Positions 10,517-21,660 of a stretch of DNA of 64,000 nt are shown piece by piece (position 1 is the stretch's first letter; each line of letters opens with the position of its first letter). The position numbers and the translations under genes are program-made. The stretch spans positions 5,944,403 through 6,008,402 of the forward strand of contig NC_091391.1 of assembly GCF_038502225.1 (NCBI RefSeq), written 5' to 3'. Origin of the DNA: Cherax quadricarinatus. Lineage: Eukaryota; Arthropoda; Malacostraca; Decapoda; Parastacidae. Below the pieces are notes generated by a model, which had not been told where the DNA came from, searched no databases, and saw only the letters and a list, made by a program, of their open reading frames with translations.

Positions 10517-11685
10517 CCAACTGTGGAAAATACTGTATATTTTCAAAAATACAGTGTATTTTGTATATAAATTAGTGAAATACATTGTAGTTAATAAAAA
10601 TTAATTTTAAATAAAAAATGAACCAGCGACAGTGTTAACTTCGCTTGGGGAGAAGACGCCATGTTTGAATGGGGCTAGAAATAACACTAGTGAATGGGAA
10701 GAATTTTTGCCATTCTGGAGGTTAAAATGTTTTTGAAACCTCTCAAATAGGAGCAGAATTTGTTGTAGTTTCAGTCTTGCAGAGTGTGAGAAACCAATGA
10801 CTGAACAGGACTCCGAAATTAAATGGAAAAAGTGATAAGAATTGCACCATCCCCCAGATAAGTAATGTCTTTATATTTGAAAAGTCTGGCTACTAGTTTC
10901 TTCATATTTTAGGCAGAGGGTTGTGGATGACACACCAAGTAATCTCCAGACAAATTGGTGAGCATTGTTAATATAAATTCTCCTTCTGATATATAAATGT
11001 GCATATGTATTCATTAACTCAATTTAATATACAGTCCATATAATTTATATTAACAGTTTACCAGAATTACTGATGATGTTATTTTCATTTGAAATTAATA
11101 TAGGTCCAGAGTAACTTGTGGAAATATGATAGTAGTAGGTATTGAAGGGGAACATTTTTTGTGACCTAGGATGTCTTAAAATCCCTACATGTCTCTGTAA
11201 CCCTTGATAAGGAATAATTATCTTTGTTACCAATTCCTGGTATGTATCTTATGAGATTCATGCACATGATTTTAATTTTCCACATACTAGTTGCCAGCTG
11301 GTCCTTCGAACTGGATGTAATTAGTGAAGTCATTAATTAGTGAATTAATTGCTTAATAATTATAAGCAAAATGACAGAACAACGGCCAACTGTGGAATAT
11401 TAAAATTACCTGAATGAACCTTATAAGATACTACAACAAATTCTGCTCCTATCTGAGAGGTTTCAAAAACATTTTAACCTCCAGAGTGACGAAAATTCTT
11501 CCCAATCACTAGTGTTATTTTTAGCCCCATTCAAACATGGCATCTTCTCCCCAAGCAACGCTAACACTGTCGCTCGTTCCTTTTTTATTTACAAATTAAT
11601 TTTTATTAACTACAATGTATTTCACTAATTTATATACAAAATACACTGTATTTTTGGAAAATATACAGTATTTCCACACCAACAG
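10517..11685. mobile_element. Non-autonomous element with about 260-bp terminal inverted repeats
   Basis: Arms at about 10517-10769 and 11432-11685 are complementary throughout, including the segments around GTGGAAAATACTGTATA, ATGGGGCTAGAAATAACAC and GAGCAGAATTTGTTGTAGT. The inner 660 bp has no convincing ORF; part of it (11267-11366) resembles a BEL/Pao leader. It could be a foldback DNA transposon or an inverted duplication. No target duplication was located. Confidence 0.75.
11267..11366 (+). mobile_element. Fragment similar to a BEL/Pao leader
   Basis: GCTGGTCCTTCGAACTGGAT followed by AATTAGTGAA and AATTAATTGCTTAATAATTA closely parallels 61198-61266 in the BEL/Pao element (GTTGGTCCTTCGAGAACCGG, then AATTAATTACTTAATAATTA). 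It is likely a fragment of a related LTR retrotransposon trapped inside the inverted-repeat element. Confidence 0.5.
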
Positions 11686-11703
11686 TTCAGAGAAGTGGTG
11701 TGG

Positions 11704-11811
11704 TACAGGATGTTTCACTCGTAGGAGGCCCAGAGTTGGTACTCCAGTAGTTGTAAACAGTTGATACATGGATTACCAACTCTGGTCCTCCTACGAGTGA
11801 AACACCCTGTA
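11704..11811. repeat. Short inverted repeat
   Basis: Arms containing GTTTCACTCGTAGGAGG and its complement flank a 35-nt spacer. Pairing also covers the CAGAGTTGGTA segment. Confidence 0.75.
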
Positions 11812-12854
11812 AATATCCAGATCCCAGCTCGGCACACCCAAAACACTTTTCTTTTCTGACATCTAACTTGCCTCTTCATCTCGCTGTGCTACCAGAGGCT
11901 CAAAGGCTTACATATTGCACTTGCCTGTGTACTTCCCTACACAGCAATCAGCTATAATGACACTGTTAAAGAAACTGGGTCTGACCAGAGGTGGAGTTTC
12001 AGCTGGACAGCCCTACATCCATTGTTAAAACCATCTTTCTAAAGGTTATTACCTCTGGTAGAGGAGAAAATAGACTTTGGATCACAAGTATCAGTCACTC
12101 CTTTTCCTCCACGTTTGTCTGTGACCCAATATAACCCACTGTGTGTACTTCTGTGTCTCTTTTACTGTTGCGTCGGTAGTATGTACCATTATGTGTTTCG
12201 CCTTCGGCGTGTTGCCCACACTAATTAGGGCTTCCCAAGGTGGAGAGGTCTCGTGTGAGGGGACAGACTAAACAATCAAACCACAAGATGGTTCATCTTG
12301 CACCTAACTTCTGACACAAGGTAATGGCTACTTCAGTGTACAGAAAAATGATACATATTTCATGTAAGGCCTAGAAAAGCCCTGCAATATTTAAGGAAAC
12401 ATTCAAATTATGTTTCGTAATGCAAGTTCTAATTGTTTAGCTTCCCCAGTTGATGACTCAATTGATTCAAAATTGGAGTCAAAAATAATTATTGGCAATT
12501 TTTATGTAAACATAAGTCCAGGACCTGAGTAAAAGCACCTATTGCTAAAAATTCGTCACTGTTTCTTGAAAATACAATTGATGCATCATGAAAGTGATTG
12601 AAATTGCTTTTTATTAAAAATTTTATGCAAGTTGCACTGTGCTCAAACTGTACCTTTTAAAAGTAGATATTAATTTCAATATTTTTACACAGTTGACATC
12701 AAATTTTGAATTATAATTAAACTTTTTTAGTTGCAACAAAGAGGATAGAGGCTGATACATTAATGATATATTCACCATTACAGGGAGTATACACTAAAGG
12801 TATATATAAATGTATATACAACAATAGGTATATATCAGTGTATATACACAGAGA
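11812..12854. other. Intergenic AT-rich DNA, no feature recognised
   Basis: No ORF or repeat of note. TA-rich text near 12790-12850 merges into the next fragment. Confidence 0.4.
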
Positions 12855-12903
12855 TGTACTCACCAACTTGTAGTTACAAGGGTCGAATCACTGCTCCTGT
12901 GTA
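12855..12903 (-). mobile_element. 3'-end stub of LINE family D
   Basis: GTACTCACCAACTTGTAG and CAAGGGTCGAATCACTGCTC match, with substitutions, the 3' terminus of family D seen at 30263-30315. Only the last 50 bp or so remain. Confidence 0.5.
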
Positions 12904-12958
12904 TACACTGAGTTTACATGTCAGTGGTATAGTACTGTTCCACTGATATAGTGGAAGG

Positions 12959-13499
12959 AATATCAGATTGGAGGGAGAGAGTATGGAGGAGGTGAACGTC
13001 AGATATTTGGGAGTCGTGTCAGATGGGTCTATGAAAGATGAGGTGAATCATAGAATTGATGAGGGAAAAAGAGTGAGTGGTGCACTTAAGTCTGTGGAGA
13101 CAAAGAACTCCTTGGAGGCAAAGAGGGGAATGTATGAGAGTATAGTTTTACCAACGCTCTTATATGGGTGTGAAGCGTGGGTGATGATGAGAAGGCTGGA
13201 GGCAGTGGAGATGTCATGTCTGAGGGCAATGTGTGGTGTGAATATAATGCAGAGAATTCGTAGTTTGGAAGTTAGGAGGATGTGCGGGATTACCAAAACT
13301 GTTGTTCAGAGGGCTGAGGAAGGGTTGTTGAGGTGGTTCGGACATGTAGAGAGAATGGAGCGAAACAGAATAGCAGGCATGCTTGAGCGTGTTTGATAGG
13401 AGTGAATGGAGACAAATGGTTTTTAATACTTGACGTGCTGTTGGAGTGTGAGCAAAGTAACATTTATGAAGGGATTCAGGGAAACCGGCAGGCCGGACT
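12959..13499 (+). pseudogene. RTE-type LINE fragment with serial small deletions
   Basis: This C-terminal piece is homologous to the ORF on the minus strand at 19878-21660. It spans the ESMEEVNV..RYLGV, LPTLLYGCEAWV and LRWFGHVERMER segments. Compared with that copy it has lost 3, 3, 3, 2, 4 and 12 nt in separate places and then about 150 nt before the C-terminal arginine-rich part. Despite this, 142 codons stay open. It ends in the 3' UTR near 13499 (GAAACCGGCAGGCCGGA). There are no catalytic residues. Confidence 0.85.
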
Positions 13500-13519
13500 A
13501 TATAATGTTGCAGTCACCA

Positions 13520-13732
13520 TTAGGAAACACTTGTCTTGTTTCCTGACAAACCTGACCTGACCTACCAAAAGCTCCAGCTGTGGGTCATATAACTAAGGTC
13601 AGCGTCAGGAAACACTTGTCCTGTTTCCTGACAAACCTGACCTGACCTACCAAAAGCTCCAGCTGTGGGTCATACAACTAAAACCAGCGTCAGGAAACAC
13701 TTGTCCTGTGTCCTGACAAATCTGACCTGACC
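13520..13732. repeat. 85-bp direct repeat, about 2.5 copies
   Basis: AGGAAACACTTGTC starts at 13522, 13607 and 13692, giving an 85-bp period. The unit contains CCAAAAGCTCCAGCTGTGGG. Related single copies lie at 29640-29760 and, inverted, in the insertion at 57966-58128, so this is a dispersed SINE-like family that has been tandemly duplicated here. Confidence 0.85.
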
Positions 13733-14817
13733 TCCACTGACAAATCCCCTGTTCAAGCATTCAAGGACACTTGAGTGTTGGTAACTAGAAGAGTGTAGGC
13801 CAAAGAAATATTTCCTAGCAGGCACTAGGCCCTACTGACCTGACAAGGAATAGGCCTTATCCCTGACCAGCAGGAAGTAGGCCTACCAGCGATGACAACC
13901 CCACAGAGGTTCATCACTATTTTGATGAATATAATTATGATAATAAGAGCCCTTAATTACCCTCGTATGCAACAGGCGCTAATAATCCTGAAAGTCAGGC
14001 AAAAGCCTAGATCCTGACAGGCCTAAGGCCTTATAAATAAATCTCTGCCAATAATAATCCCCACCTCATTATTCAAAGCCTATTTTTGACCATGGGCAAA
14101 GGTATTATGCAGTATTGGATTTTTCTAATGTATTCTTGGTCAATATTTAGTTTAAGGGCTCAGTCTTAACCTTAGTGATAAACTATCATGCAAATTATGA
14201 GACTTTTTGTATCTAGGAAAACTAGATTAAGTTGTATTTTGTAAATATATATTTAAGGCCAACTTTTTTTTAGGCCAGAAAAAAAAGTTCAGCCAGTTAA
14301 CTCAATATTACTTGTATATATTATGCTGTTATTGTTTAAATTTTATAACCATTATTTTTTCATTTGTGTTATATTGTATCCAGGTTAAAATTTAATGGCT
14401 AATTAAGGATTTAATTTCAATTTTTTCGTGATTGAGGTTTTTGAGTTTTGAGATGACAGTGTTGGCCCTCACTGGGTTAATTTATTCAATTATATTTTAT
14501 TATGGACAGATATAATCTGAGTTTCTTTGTAAAACGATAGATTTTAATCAATATAAATTATTAATGTGCAAAATTGAAGTTAATTGTAAAATATATTAAT
14601 TAAACCACTCAAAACATGGGTCAAAAATCTTGTATTTATATTTTTTAGAAAAAATAAAATAGTTATACCTGTTTTCTCCCCAAAATATAAATTATGATTG
14701 AATTTAAGCATATAAACTTAAAATTATCAATATTTATATACATTATTTTCTGCCTTATTCAGATTATATTCCAAAAGTAATTTTTCTGGTTTTGGGAAGA
14801 TTATTTTGGCTCTTCCT
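13733..14817. other. AT-rich intergenic DNA, no feature recognised
   Basis: No ORF above background. The sequence becomes very AT-rich towards 14800. Confidence 0.4.
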
Positions 14818-15022
14818 GGAATAATTTATTGAATTATTTATTGAATTATAATAATTTATTATAATAATTTATTGAATTATTTATTGAATTATAATAATTT
14901 ATTATAATAATTTATTGAATTATTTATTGAATTATAATAATTTATTATAATAATTTATTGAATTATTTATTGAATTATAATAATTTATTATAATAATTTA
15001 TTGAATTATTTATTGAATTATG
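14818..15022. repeat. 43-bp AT-rich tandem repeat
   Basis: About 4.5 copies of a 43-bp unit made of AATTTATTGAATTATTTATTG-type sub-repeats. Confidence 0.9.
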
Positions 15023-15138
15023 TGAAATATGATGGATTTTAATGGAAATAAATTATATTATTTAGGATAATTTGTATTATTAAATAAATTAATAAATTGA
15101 ATTATTCGTCATTAACCCCTAAAAATTCCAGTCCAAAA

Positions 15139-17610
15139 CCTGGATAGAGGGTTATCCAGCCAGGATAACCTGGGTAGAGGGTTATCCAGCCAGGATAACC
15201 TGGGTAGAGGGTTATCCAGCCAGGATAACCTGGGTAGAGGGTTATCCAGCCAGGATAACCTGGGTAGAGGGTTATCCAGCCAGGATAACCTGGGTAGAGG
15301 GTTATCCAGCCAGGATAACCTGGATAGAGGGTTATCCAGCCAGGATAACCTGGGTAGAGGGTTATCCAGCCAGGATAACCTGGGTAGAGGGTTATCCAGC
15401 CAGGATAACCTGGGTAGAGGGTTATCCAGCCAGGATAACCTGGGTAGAGGGTTATCCAGCCAGGATAACCTGGGTAGAGGGTTATCCAGCCAGGATAACC
15501 TGGGTAGAGGGTTATCCAGCCAGGATAACCTGGGTAGAGGGTTATCCAGCCAGGATAACCTGGATAGAGGGTTATCCAGCCAGGATAACCTGGGTAGAGG
15601 GTTATCCAGTCCAAAACCTGGATAGAGGGTTATCCAGCCAGGATAACCTGGGTAGAGGGTTATCCAGCCAGGATAACCTGGGTAGAGGGTTATCCAGCCA
15701 GGATAACCTGGGTAGAGGGTTATCCAGCCAGGATAACCTGGGTAGAGGGTTATCCAGCCAGGATAACCTGGGTAGAGGGTTATCCAGCCAGGATAACCTG
15801 GGTAGAGGGGGTTATCCAGCCAGGATAACCTGGGTAGAGGGTTATCCAGCCAGGATAACCTGGGTAGAGGGGGTTATCCAGCCAGGATAACCTGGGTAGA
15901 GGGGGTTATCCAGCCAGGATAACCTGGGTAGAGGGTTATCCAGCCAGGATAACCTGGGTAGAGGGGGTTATCCAGCCAGGATAACCTGGGTGGAGGGTTA
16001 CCCAGCCAGGATAACCTGGGTAGAGGGTTATCCAGCCAGGATAACCTGGGTAGAGAGGGTTATCCAGCCAGGATAACCTGGATAGAGGGTTATCCAGCCA
16101 GGATAACCTGGGTAGAGAGGGTTATCCAGCCAGGATAACCTGGGTAGAGGGTTATCCAGCCAGGATAACCTGGGTAGAGGGTTATCCAGCCAGGATAACC
16201 TGGGTAGAGGGTTATCCAGCCAGGATAACCTGGGTAGAGGGTTATCCAGCCAGGATAACCTGGGTAGAGGGTTATCCAGCCAGGATAACCTGGGTAGAGG
16301 GTTATCCAGCCAGGATAACCTGGGTAGAGGGTTATCCAGCCAGGATAACCTGGGTAGAGGGGGTTATCCAGCCAGGATAACCTGGGTAGAGAGGGTTATC
16401 CAGCCAGGATAACCTGGGTAGAGGGTTATCCAGCCAGGATAACCTGGGTAGAGGGTTATCCAGCCAGGATAACCTGGGTAGAGGGTTATCCAGCCAGGAT
16501 AACCTGGGTAGAGGGTTATCCAGCCAGGATAACCTGGGTAGAGGGTTATCCAGCCAGGATAACCTGGGTAGAGGGTTATCCAGCCAGGATAACCTGGGTA
16601 GAGGGGGTTATCCAGCCAGGATAACCTGGGTAGAGGGTTATCCAGCCAGGATAACCTGGGTAGAGGGGGTTATCCAGCCAGGATAACCTGGGTAGTGGGG
16701 GTTATCCAGCCAGGATAACCTGGGTAGAGGGTTATCCAGCCAGGATAACCTGGGTAGAGGGGGTTATCCAGCCAGGATAACCTGGGTGGAGGGTTACCCA
16801 GCCAGGATAACCTGGGTAGAGGGTTATCCAGCCAGGATAACCTGGGTAGAGAGGGTTATCCAGCCAGGATAACCTGGATAGAGGGTTATCCAGCCAGGAT
16901 AACCTGGGTAGAGGGTTATCCAGCCAGGATAACCTGGGTAGAGGGGGTTATCCAGCCAGGATAACCTGGGTAGAGGGGGTTATCCAGCCAGGATAACCTG
17001 GGTAGAGGGTTATCCAGCCAGGATAACCTGGATAGAGGGTTATCCAGCCAGGATAACCTGGGTAGAGGGTTATCCAGCCAGGATAACCTGGATAGAGGGT
17101 TATCCAGCCAGGATAACCTGGGTAGAGGAGGTTATCCAGCCAGGATAACCTGGGTAGAGGGTTATCCAGCCAGGATAACCTGGATAGAGGGTTATCCAGC
17201 CAGGATAACCTGGGTAGAGGATTATCCAGCCAGGATAACCTGGGTAGAGAGGGTTATCCAGCCAGGATAACCTGGGTAGAGGGTTATCCAGCCAGGATAA
17301 CCTGGATAGAGGGTTATCCAGCCAGGATAACCTGGGTAGAGGGTTATCCAGCCAGGATAACCTGGGTAGAGGGTTATCCAGCCAGGATAACCTGGATAGA
17401 GGGTTATCCAGCCAGGATAACCTGGGTAGAGGGTTATCCAGCCAGGATAACCTGGGTAGAGGGTTATCCAGCCAGGATAACCTGGGTAGAGAGGGTTATC
17501 CAGCCAAGATAACCTGGGTAGAGAGGGTTATCCAGCCAGGATAACCTGGGTAAGGAAGGCTATCCAGCTAGGATAACGTGGATAGGGAAAGTTATCCAGC
17601 TAGGATAGCT
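15139..17610. repeat. 30-bp hairpin minisatellite, about 82 copies
   Basis: Each unit contains the perfect inverted repeat GGTTATCC-AGCCA-GGATAACC followed by TGGGTAGA. Variants add GG or GA, or change GGGTAGA to GGATAGA. One variant block (TGGAGGGTTACCCAGCC) occurs at 15991 and again at 16787, so a segment of about 796 bp has been duplicated inside the array. The 170-codon minus frame at 15102-15614 is a by-product of the 30-bp period. Confidence 0.97.
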
Positions 17611-17622
17611 CAATAAAGCCAC

Positions 17623-17880
17623 GGGGCCCCGTGGCCTGGCTGGCAAAGATCTCGCTTCACACGCTGAAGTCCGGGTTCGATCCCTGGCAAGGGTACCAAC
17701 ATTGGGCGTATTTCCTTACACTTGATGTCAGTGTTCACCTAGCAGTAAGTAGGTACCTGGGTGTAAGGTGGCTGGTGTGGGTGGCATCCTGGGGGACAAG
17801 ATTCAAGGACCACAATGAAAAATACAACTTTCTTGGTGGCTAACCCTTCGGAGTTAAAAATCCAAACACAAATCTCATCG
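17623..17880 (+). mobile_element. tRNA-derived SINE
   Basis: The 5' head has an A-box-like GTGGCCTGGCTGGC and a B box GGGTTCGATCCC separated by GCTTCACACGC, which resembles a tRNA-Val(CAC) anticodon arm. The body then has a conserved core (GGTGTGGGTGGCATCCTGGG) and ends near GGCTAACCCTTCGGAGTTAAA. A second, longer copy on the minus strand at 31608-31925 shares head, core and tail. It directly abuts the 30-bp array. Confidence 0.8.
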
Positions 17881-17930
17881 TGAGAACTTCTCACGGGGCT
17901 GGACAAGGTGACGCAAGATCTATTCCCGGT

Positions 17931-18463
17931 CACCAAGTCACCTACTGGCCCATGCTAGGGCAGGTCCAAGTCACCTACTGGCCCATGCTAGGGCAGGTCC
18001 AAGTCACCTACTGGCCCATGCTAGGGCAGGTCCTAGTCACCTCCTGGCCCATGCTAGGGCAGGTCCAAGTCACCTACTGGCCCATGCTAGGGCAGGTCCA
18101 AGTCACCTACTGGCCCATGCTAGGGCAGGTCCTAGTCACCTCCTGGCCCTTGCTAGGGCAGGTCCATGTCGCCTACTGGCCCATTCTAGGGCAGGTTCAA
18201 GTCACCTACTGGCCCATGCTAGGGCAGGTCCAAGTCACCTGGACCATGCTAGGACAGGTCCAAGTCACCTACTGGCCCATGCTAGGGCAGGTCCATGTCG
18301 CCTACTGGCCCATTCTAGGGCAGGTCCAAGTCACCTACTGGCCCATGCTAGGGCAGGTCCAAGTCACCTGGACCATGCTAGGACAGGTCCAAGTCACTGG
18401 ACCATGCTAGGGCAGGTTCAAGTCACCTTCTGGCCCATGCTAGGCAGGTTCACGTCATCTACT
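17931..18463. repeat. 33-bp minisatellite, about 16 copies
   Basis: The unit reads CTACTGGCCCATGCTAGG, then GCAGGTCCAAGTCAC. Its core matches the 3' end of CR1 elements, seen in reverse at 38700-38752. The 33-bp period gives a 176-codon chance ORF. Confidence 0.95.
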
Positions 18464-18593
18464 GACCTAACCCACTCAGGTATGTGATATCTTGGTCAAA
18501 TTTAGGTATACGTAGGGGTGAGACTAACCATACTTCTGGCGATATTATCTGAGGTACTTCTGTGTATAGTAAGCTAGCTTCTGCCAGTGAGGG
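18464..18593. other. Spacer between arrays
   Basis: No feature recognised. Confidence 0.4.
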
Positions 18594-18776
18594 AGGGTGT
18601 GAGGGGAAGGTCTGAGGGGAAGGTGTTAGGGGAAGGTGTGAGGGGAACGTGTGAGGGGAAGGTATGAGGGGAACGTGTGAGGGGAAGGTGTGAGGGGAAG
18701 GTGTGAGAGGGAACGTGTGAGGGGAACGTGTGAGGGGAACGTGTGAAGGGGGAGTGTGAAAGAGGGGTGTGAGAGA
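18594..18776. repeat. 13-bp G-rich minisatellite
   Basis: About 13 copies of GTGTGAGGGGAAG and variants (GGGGAACGT, AGAGGGAACGT). Strand asymmetry is strong (almost no C on the plus strand). Confidence 0.92.
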
Positions 18777-19136
18777 GAGGTTAAAAGGTCAGTTTCCCTG
18801 ACCACAAACTATATATTGTTGACATGAGACATGGATCCCTGCTGCCCTGGACAAGGGGACCCTCGTCCATATATAACACGTCAGGGACTCCCAGGGATGA
18901 ACAAGGGACAGTTATCCCTGCTGTGTCTAACACATAGGCCAGTAGGCCTATAAATCACAACCAATCTATTACCTTCTCAAGATGGATAAACCAGAGGGGG
19001 TTTCTCAGCATGAATGTCGTCCATACCCCTAACATACAGCGTCTGTATGGGGTTTCAAGTCTATCTACCACACTGAGGTCACTAAGGACGCACCATCAGA
19101 CAAGAAAACTTTAATACGTACAATAGTAATCAAAGT
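18777..19136. other. Intergenic DNA, no feature recognised
   Basis: No ORF or repeat of note. Confidence 0.4.
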
Positions 19137-19240
19137 ATACGCCAGTGTATATACACAGAGATATACACCTCTCAGTGTATATACACTGAGATATACACCT
19201 CTCAGTGCATATACACAGATATATACCTCTCAGTGTACAC
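19137..19240. repeat. Short tandem repeat (about 33 bp, 3 copies)
   Basis: Three units of CTCAGTGTATATACAC and GAGATATACAC. A related single piece occurs near 12830-12850. Confidence 0.8.
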
Positions 19241-19518
19241 ATCCTTTGTATTAGGTGGGTGCTGAAGTCTAGTGGTGGTGCAGGTGGGTGTAAGTTGGCA
19301 CCAGCCACAGTGTTGTGTCAGCAAGTGTCTGACTGACTCAGCTGTCAGCCTCTGAGAAATTAACGACCCTCGTGTAATAGACTATAAGCCCCATTAACGA
19401 TCCTCGTGTAGTAGTTGGTAGACTTAACCCTACGGTCCAGTTCCTGGACCTATTATGAGGCTATTGAATATCATGACCACCGCCCACAGGATGGGCGTCC
19501 ATGGCTGAATAAAAAAAT
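19241..19518. other. Intergenic DNA with a dispersed-repeat motif
   Basis: CGGTCCAGTTCCTGGACC and CCGCCCACAGGATGGGCG near 19434-19498 belong to dispersed families that also appear at 57590-57650 and 58545-58620. No ORF. Confidence 0.4.
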
Positions 19519-19634
19519 GCAATATATATATATATATATATATAAAAATATATATATATAAATAAAAATATATATAAAAATATATATATATATACATATA
19601 CATATATATATTTTTTTTTTTTTTTTTTTTTTTT
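19519..19634. repeat. AT microsatellite and poly(T)
   Basis: TA and TAAAAATA repeats are followed by about 25 T residues. On the minus strand this is an oligo(A) tail at the 3' end of the RTE element. Confidence 0.9.
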
Positions 19635-21660
19635 ATTATCACACCGGCCGATTCCCACCAAGGCAGGGTGGCCCGAAAAAGAAAAACTTTCACCATCATT
19701 CACTCCATCACTGTCTTGCCAGAAGGGTGCTTTACACTACAGTTTTTAAACTGCAACATTAACACCCCTCCTTCAGAGTGCAGGCACTGTACTTCCCATC
19801 TCCAGGACTCAAGTCCGGCCTGCCGGTTTCCCTGAATCCCTTCATAAATGTTACTTTGCTCACACTCCAACAGCACGTCAAGTATTAAAAACCATTTGTC
19901 TCCATTCACTCCTATCAAACACGCTCACGCATGCCTGCTGGAAGTCCAAGCCCCTCGCACACAAAACCTCCTTTACCCCCTCCCTCCAACCCTTCCTAGG
20001 CCGACCCCTACCCCGCCTTCCTTCCACTACAGACTGATACACTCTTGAAGTCATTCTCTTTCGCTCCATTCTCTCTACATGTCCGAACCACCTCAACAAC
20101 CCTTCCTCAGCCCTCTGGACAACAGTTTTGGTAATCCCGCACCTCCTCCTAACTTCCAAACTACGAATTCTCTGCATTATATTCACACCACACATTGCCC
20201 TCAGACATGACATCTCCACTGCCTCCAGCCTTCTCCTCGCTGCAACATTCATCACCCACGCTTCACACCCATATAAGAGCGTTGGTAAAACTATACTCTC
20301 ATACATTCCCCTCTTTGCCTCCAAGGACAAAGTTCTTTGTCTCCACAGACTCCTAAGTGCACCACTCACTCTTTTTCCCTCATCAATTCTATGATTCACC
20401 TCATCTTTCATAGACCCATCCGCTGACACGTCCACTCCCAAATATCTGAATACGTTCACCTCCTCCATACTCTCTCCCTCCAATCTGATATTCAATCTTT
20501 CATCACCTAATCTTTTTGTTATCCTCATAACCTTACTCTTTCCTGTATTCACCTTTAATTTTCTTCTTTTGCACACCCTACCAAATTCATCCACCAATCT
20601 CTGCAACTTCTCTTCAGAATCTCCCAAGAGCACAGTGTCATCAGCAAAGAGCAGCTGTGACAACTCCCACTTTGTGTGTGATTCTTTATCTTTTAACTCC
20701 ACGCCTCTTGCCAAGACCCTCGCATTTACTTCTCTTACAACCCCATCTATAAATATATTAAACAACCACGGTGACATCACACATCCTTGTCTAAGGCCTA
20801 CTTTTACTGGGAAAAAATTTCCCTCTTTCCTACATACTCTAACTTGAGCCTCACTATCCTCGTAAAAACTCTTCACTGCTTTCAGTAACCTACCTCCTAC
20901 ACCATACACTTGCAACATCTGCCACATTGCCCCCCTATCCACCCTGTCATACGCCTTTTCCAAATCCATAAATGCCACAAAGACCTCTTTAGCCTTATCT
21001 AAATACTGTTCACTTATATGTTTCACTGTAAACACCTGGTCCACACACCCCCTACCTTTCCTAAAGCCTCCTTGTTCATCTGCTATCCTATTCTCCGTCT
21101 TACTCTTAATTCTTTCAATTATAACTCTACCATACACTTTACCAGGTACACTCAACAGACTTATCCCCCTATAATTTTTGCACTCTCTTTTATCCCCTTT
21201 GCCTTTATACAAAGGAACTATGCATGCTCTCTGCCAATCCCTAGGTACCTTACCCTCTTCCATACATTTATTAAATAATTGCACCAACCACTCCAAAACT
21301 ATATCCCCACCTGCTTTTAACATTTCTATCTTTATCCCATCACTCCCGGCTGCCTTACCCCCTTTCATTTTACCTACTGCCTCACGAACTTCCCCCACAC
21401 TCACAACTGGCTCTTCCTCACTCCTACAAGATGTTATTCCTCCTTGCCCTATACACGAAATCACAGCTTCCCTATCTTCATCAACATTTAACAATTCCTC
21501 AAAATATTCCTTCCATCTTCCCAATACCTCTAACTCTCCATTTAATAACGCTCCTCTCCTATTTTTAACTGACAAATCCATTTGTTCTCTAGGCTTTCTT
21601 AACTTGTTAATCTCACTCCAAAACTTTTTCTTATTTTCAACAAAATTTGTTGATAACATT
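19609..21660 (-). mobile_element. 5'-truncated RTE-type LINE
   Basis: The element consists of a partial ORF (19878-21660), a 3' UTR (about 19635-19877) and an oligo(A) tail (19609-19634). Its 5' side stops exactly at the first unit of the 57-bp satellite. The 3' UTR contains, at about 19770-19812, a stretch homologous to that satellite unit. Confidence 0.9.
19878..21660 (-). CDS. RTE-type reverse transcriptase ORF, open but lacking its N-terminus
   Basis: About 594 codons remain open without a stop. In order they show FWSEINKLRKPREQ (region between endonuclease and RT), GKAAGSDGI and the fingers, GFRKGRGCVDQ, the A motif MDLEKAYDRVDR, GLRQGCVMSPWLFNIFIDG, the catalytic LLFADDTVLL, KVNTGKSKVM, FRYLGV, then LPTLLYGCEAW and LRWFGHVERM, and a basic GRGRPRKGWREGV tail. 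This pattern is typical of the RTE clade, which primes reverse transcription on nicked target DNA. The endonuclease domain is missing. The first 13 codons of the longer open frame (to 21698) are satellite, not LINE. The intact frame suggests a fairly recent insertion, but it cannot be autonomous. Confidence 0.9.

Noticed and set aside
15102..17610. Regularly spaced palindromic repeats resembling a CRISPR array
   Set aside because: The units are contiguous with no unique spacers, there are no cas genes, and the context is eukaryotic.
17623..17700. Functional tRNA gene
   Set aside because: A and B boxes are present but the sequence does not close into a full cloverleaf and it continues into a SINE body; the same applies to 31850-31925, 6876-6950 and 9270-9350.
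17880..18410. 176-codon ORF (VTYWPMLGQVQ repeats)
   Set aside because: By-product of the 33-bp minisatellite; the unit derives from a CR1 3' end.
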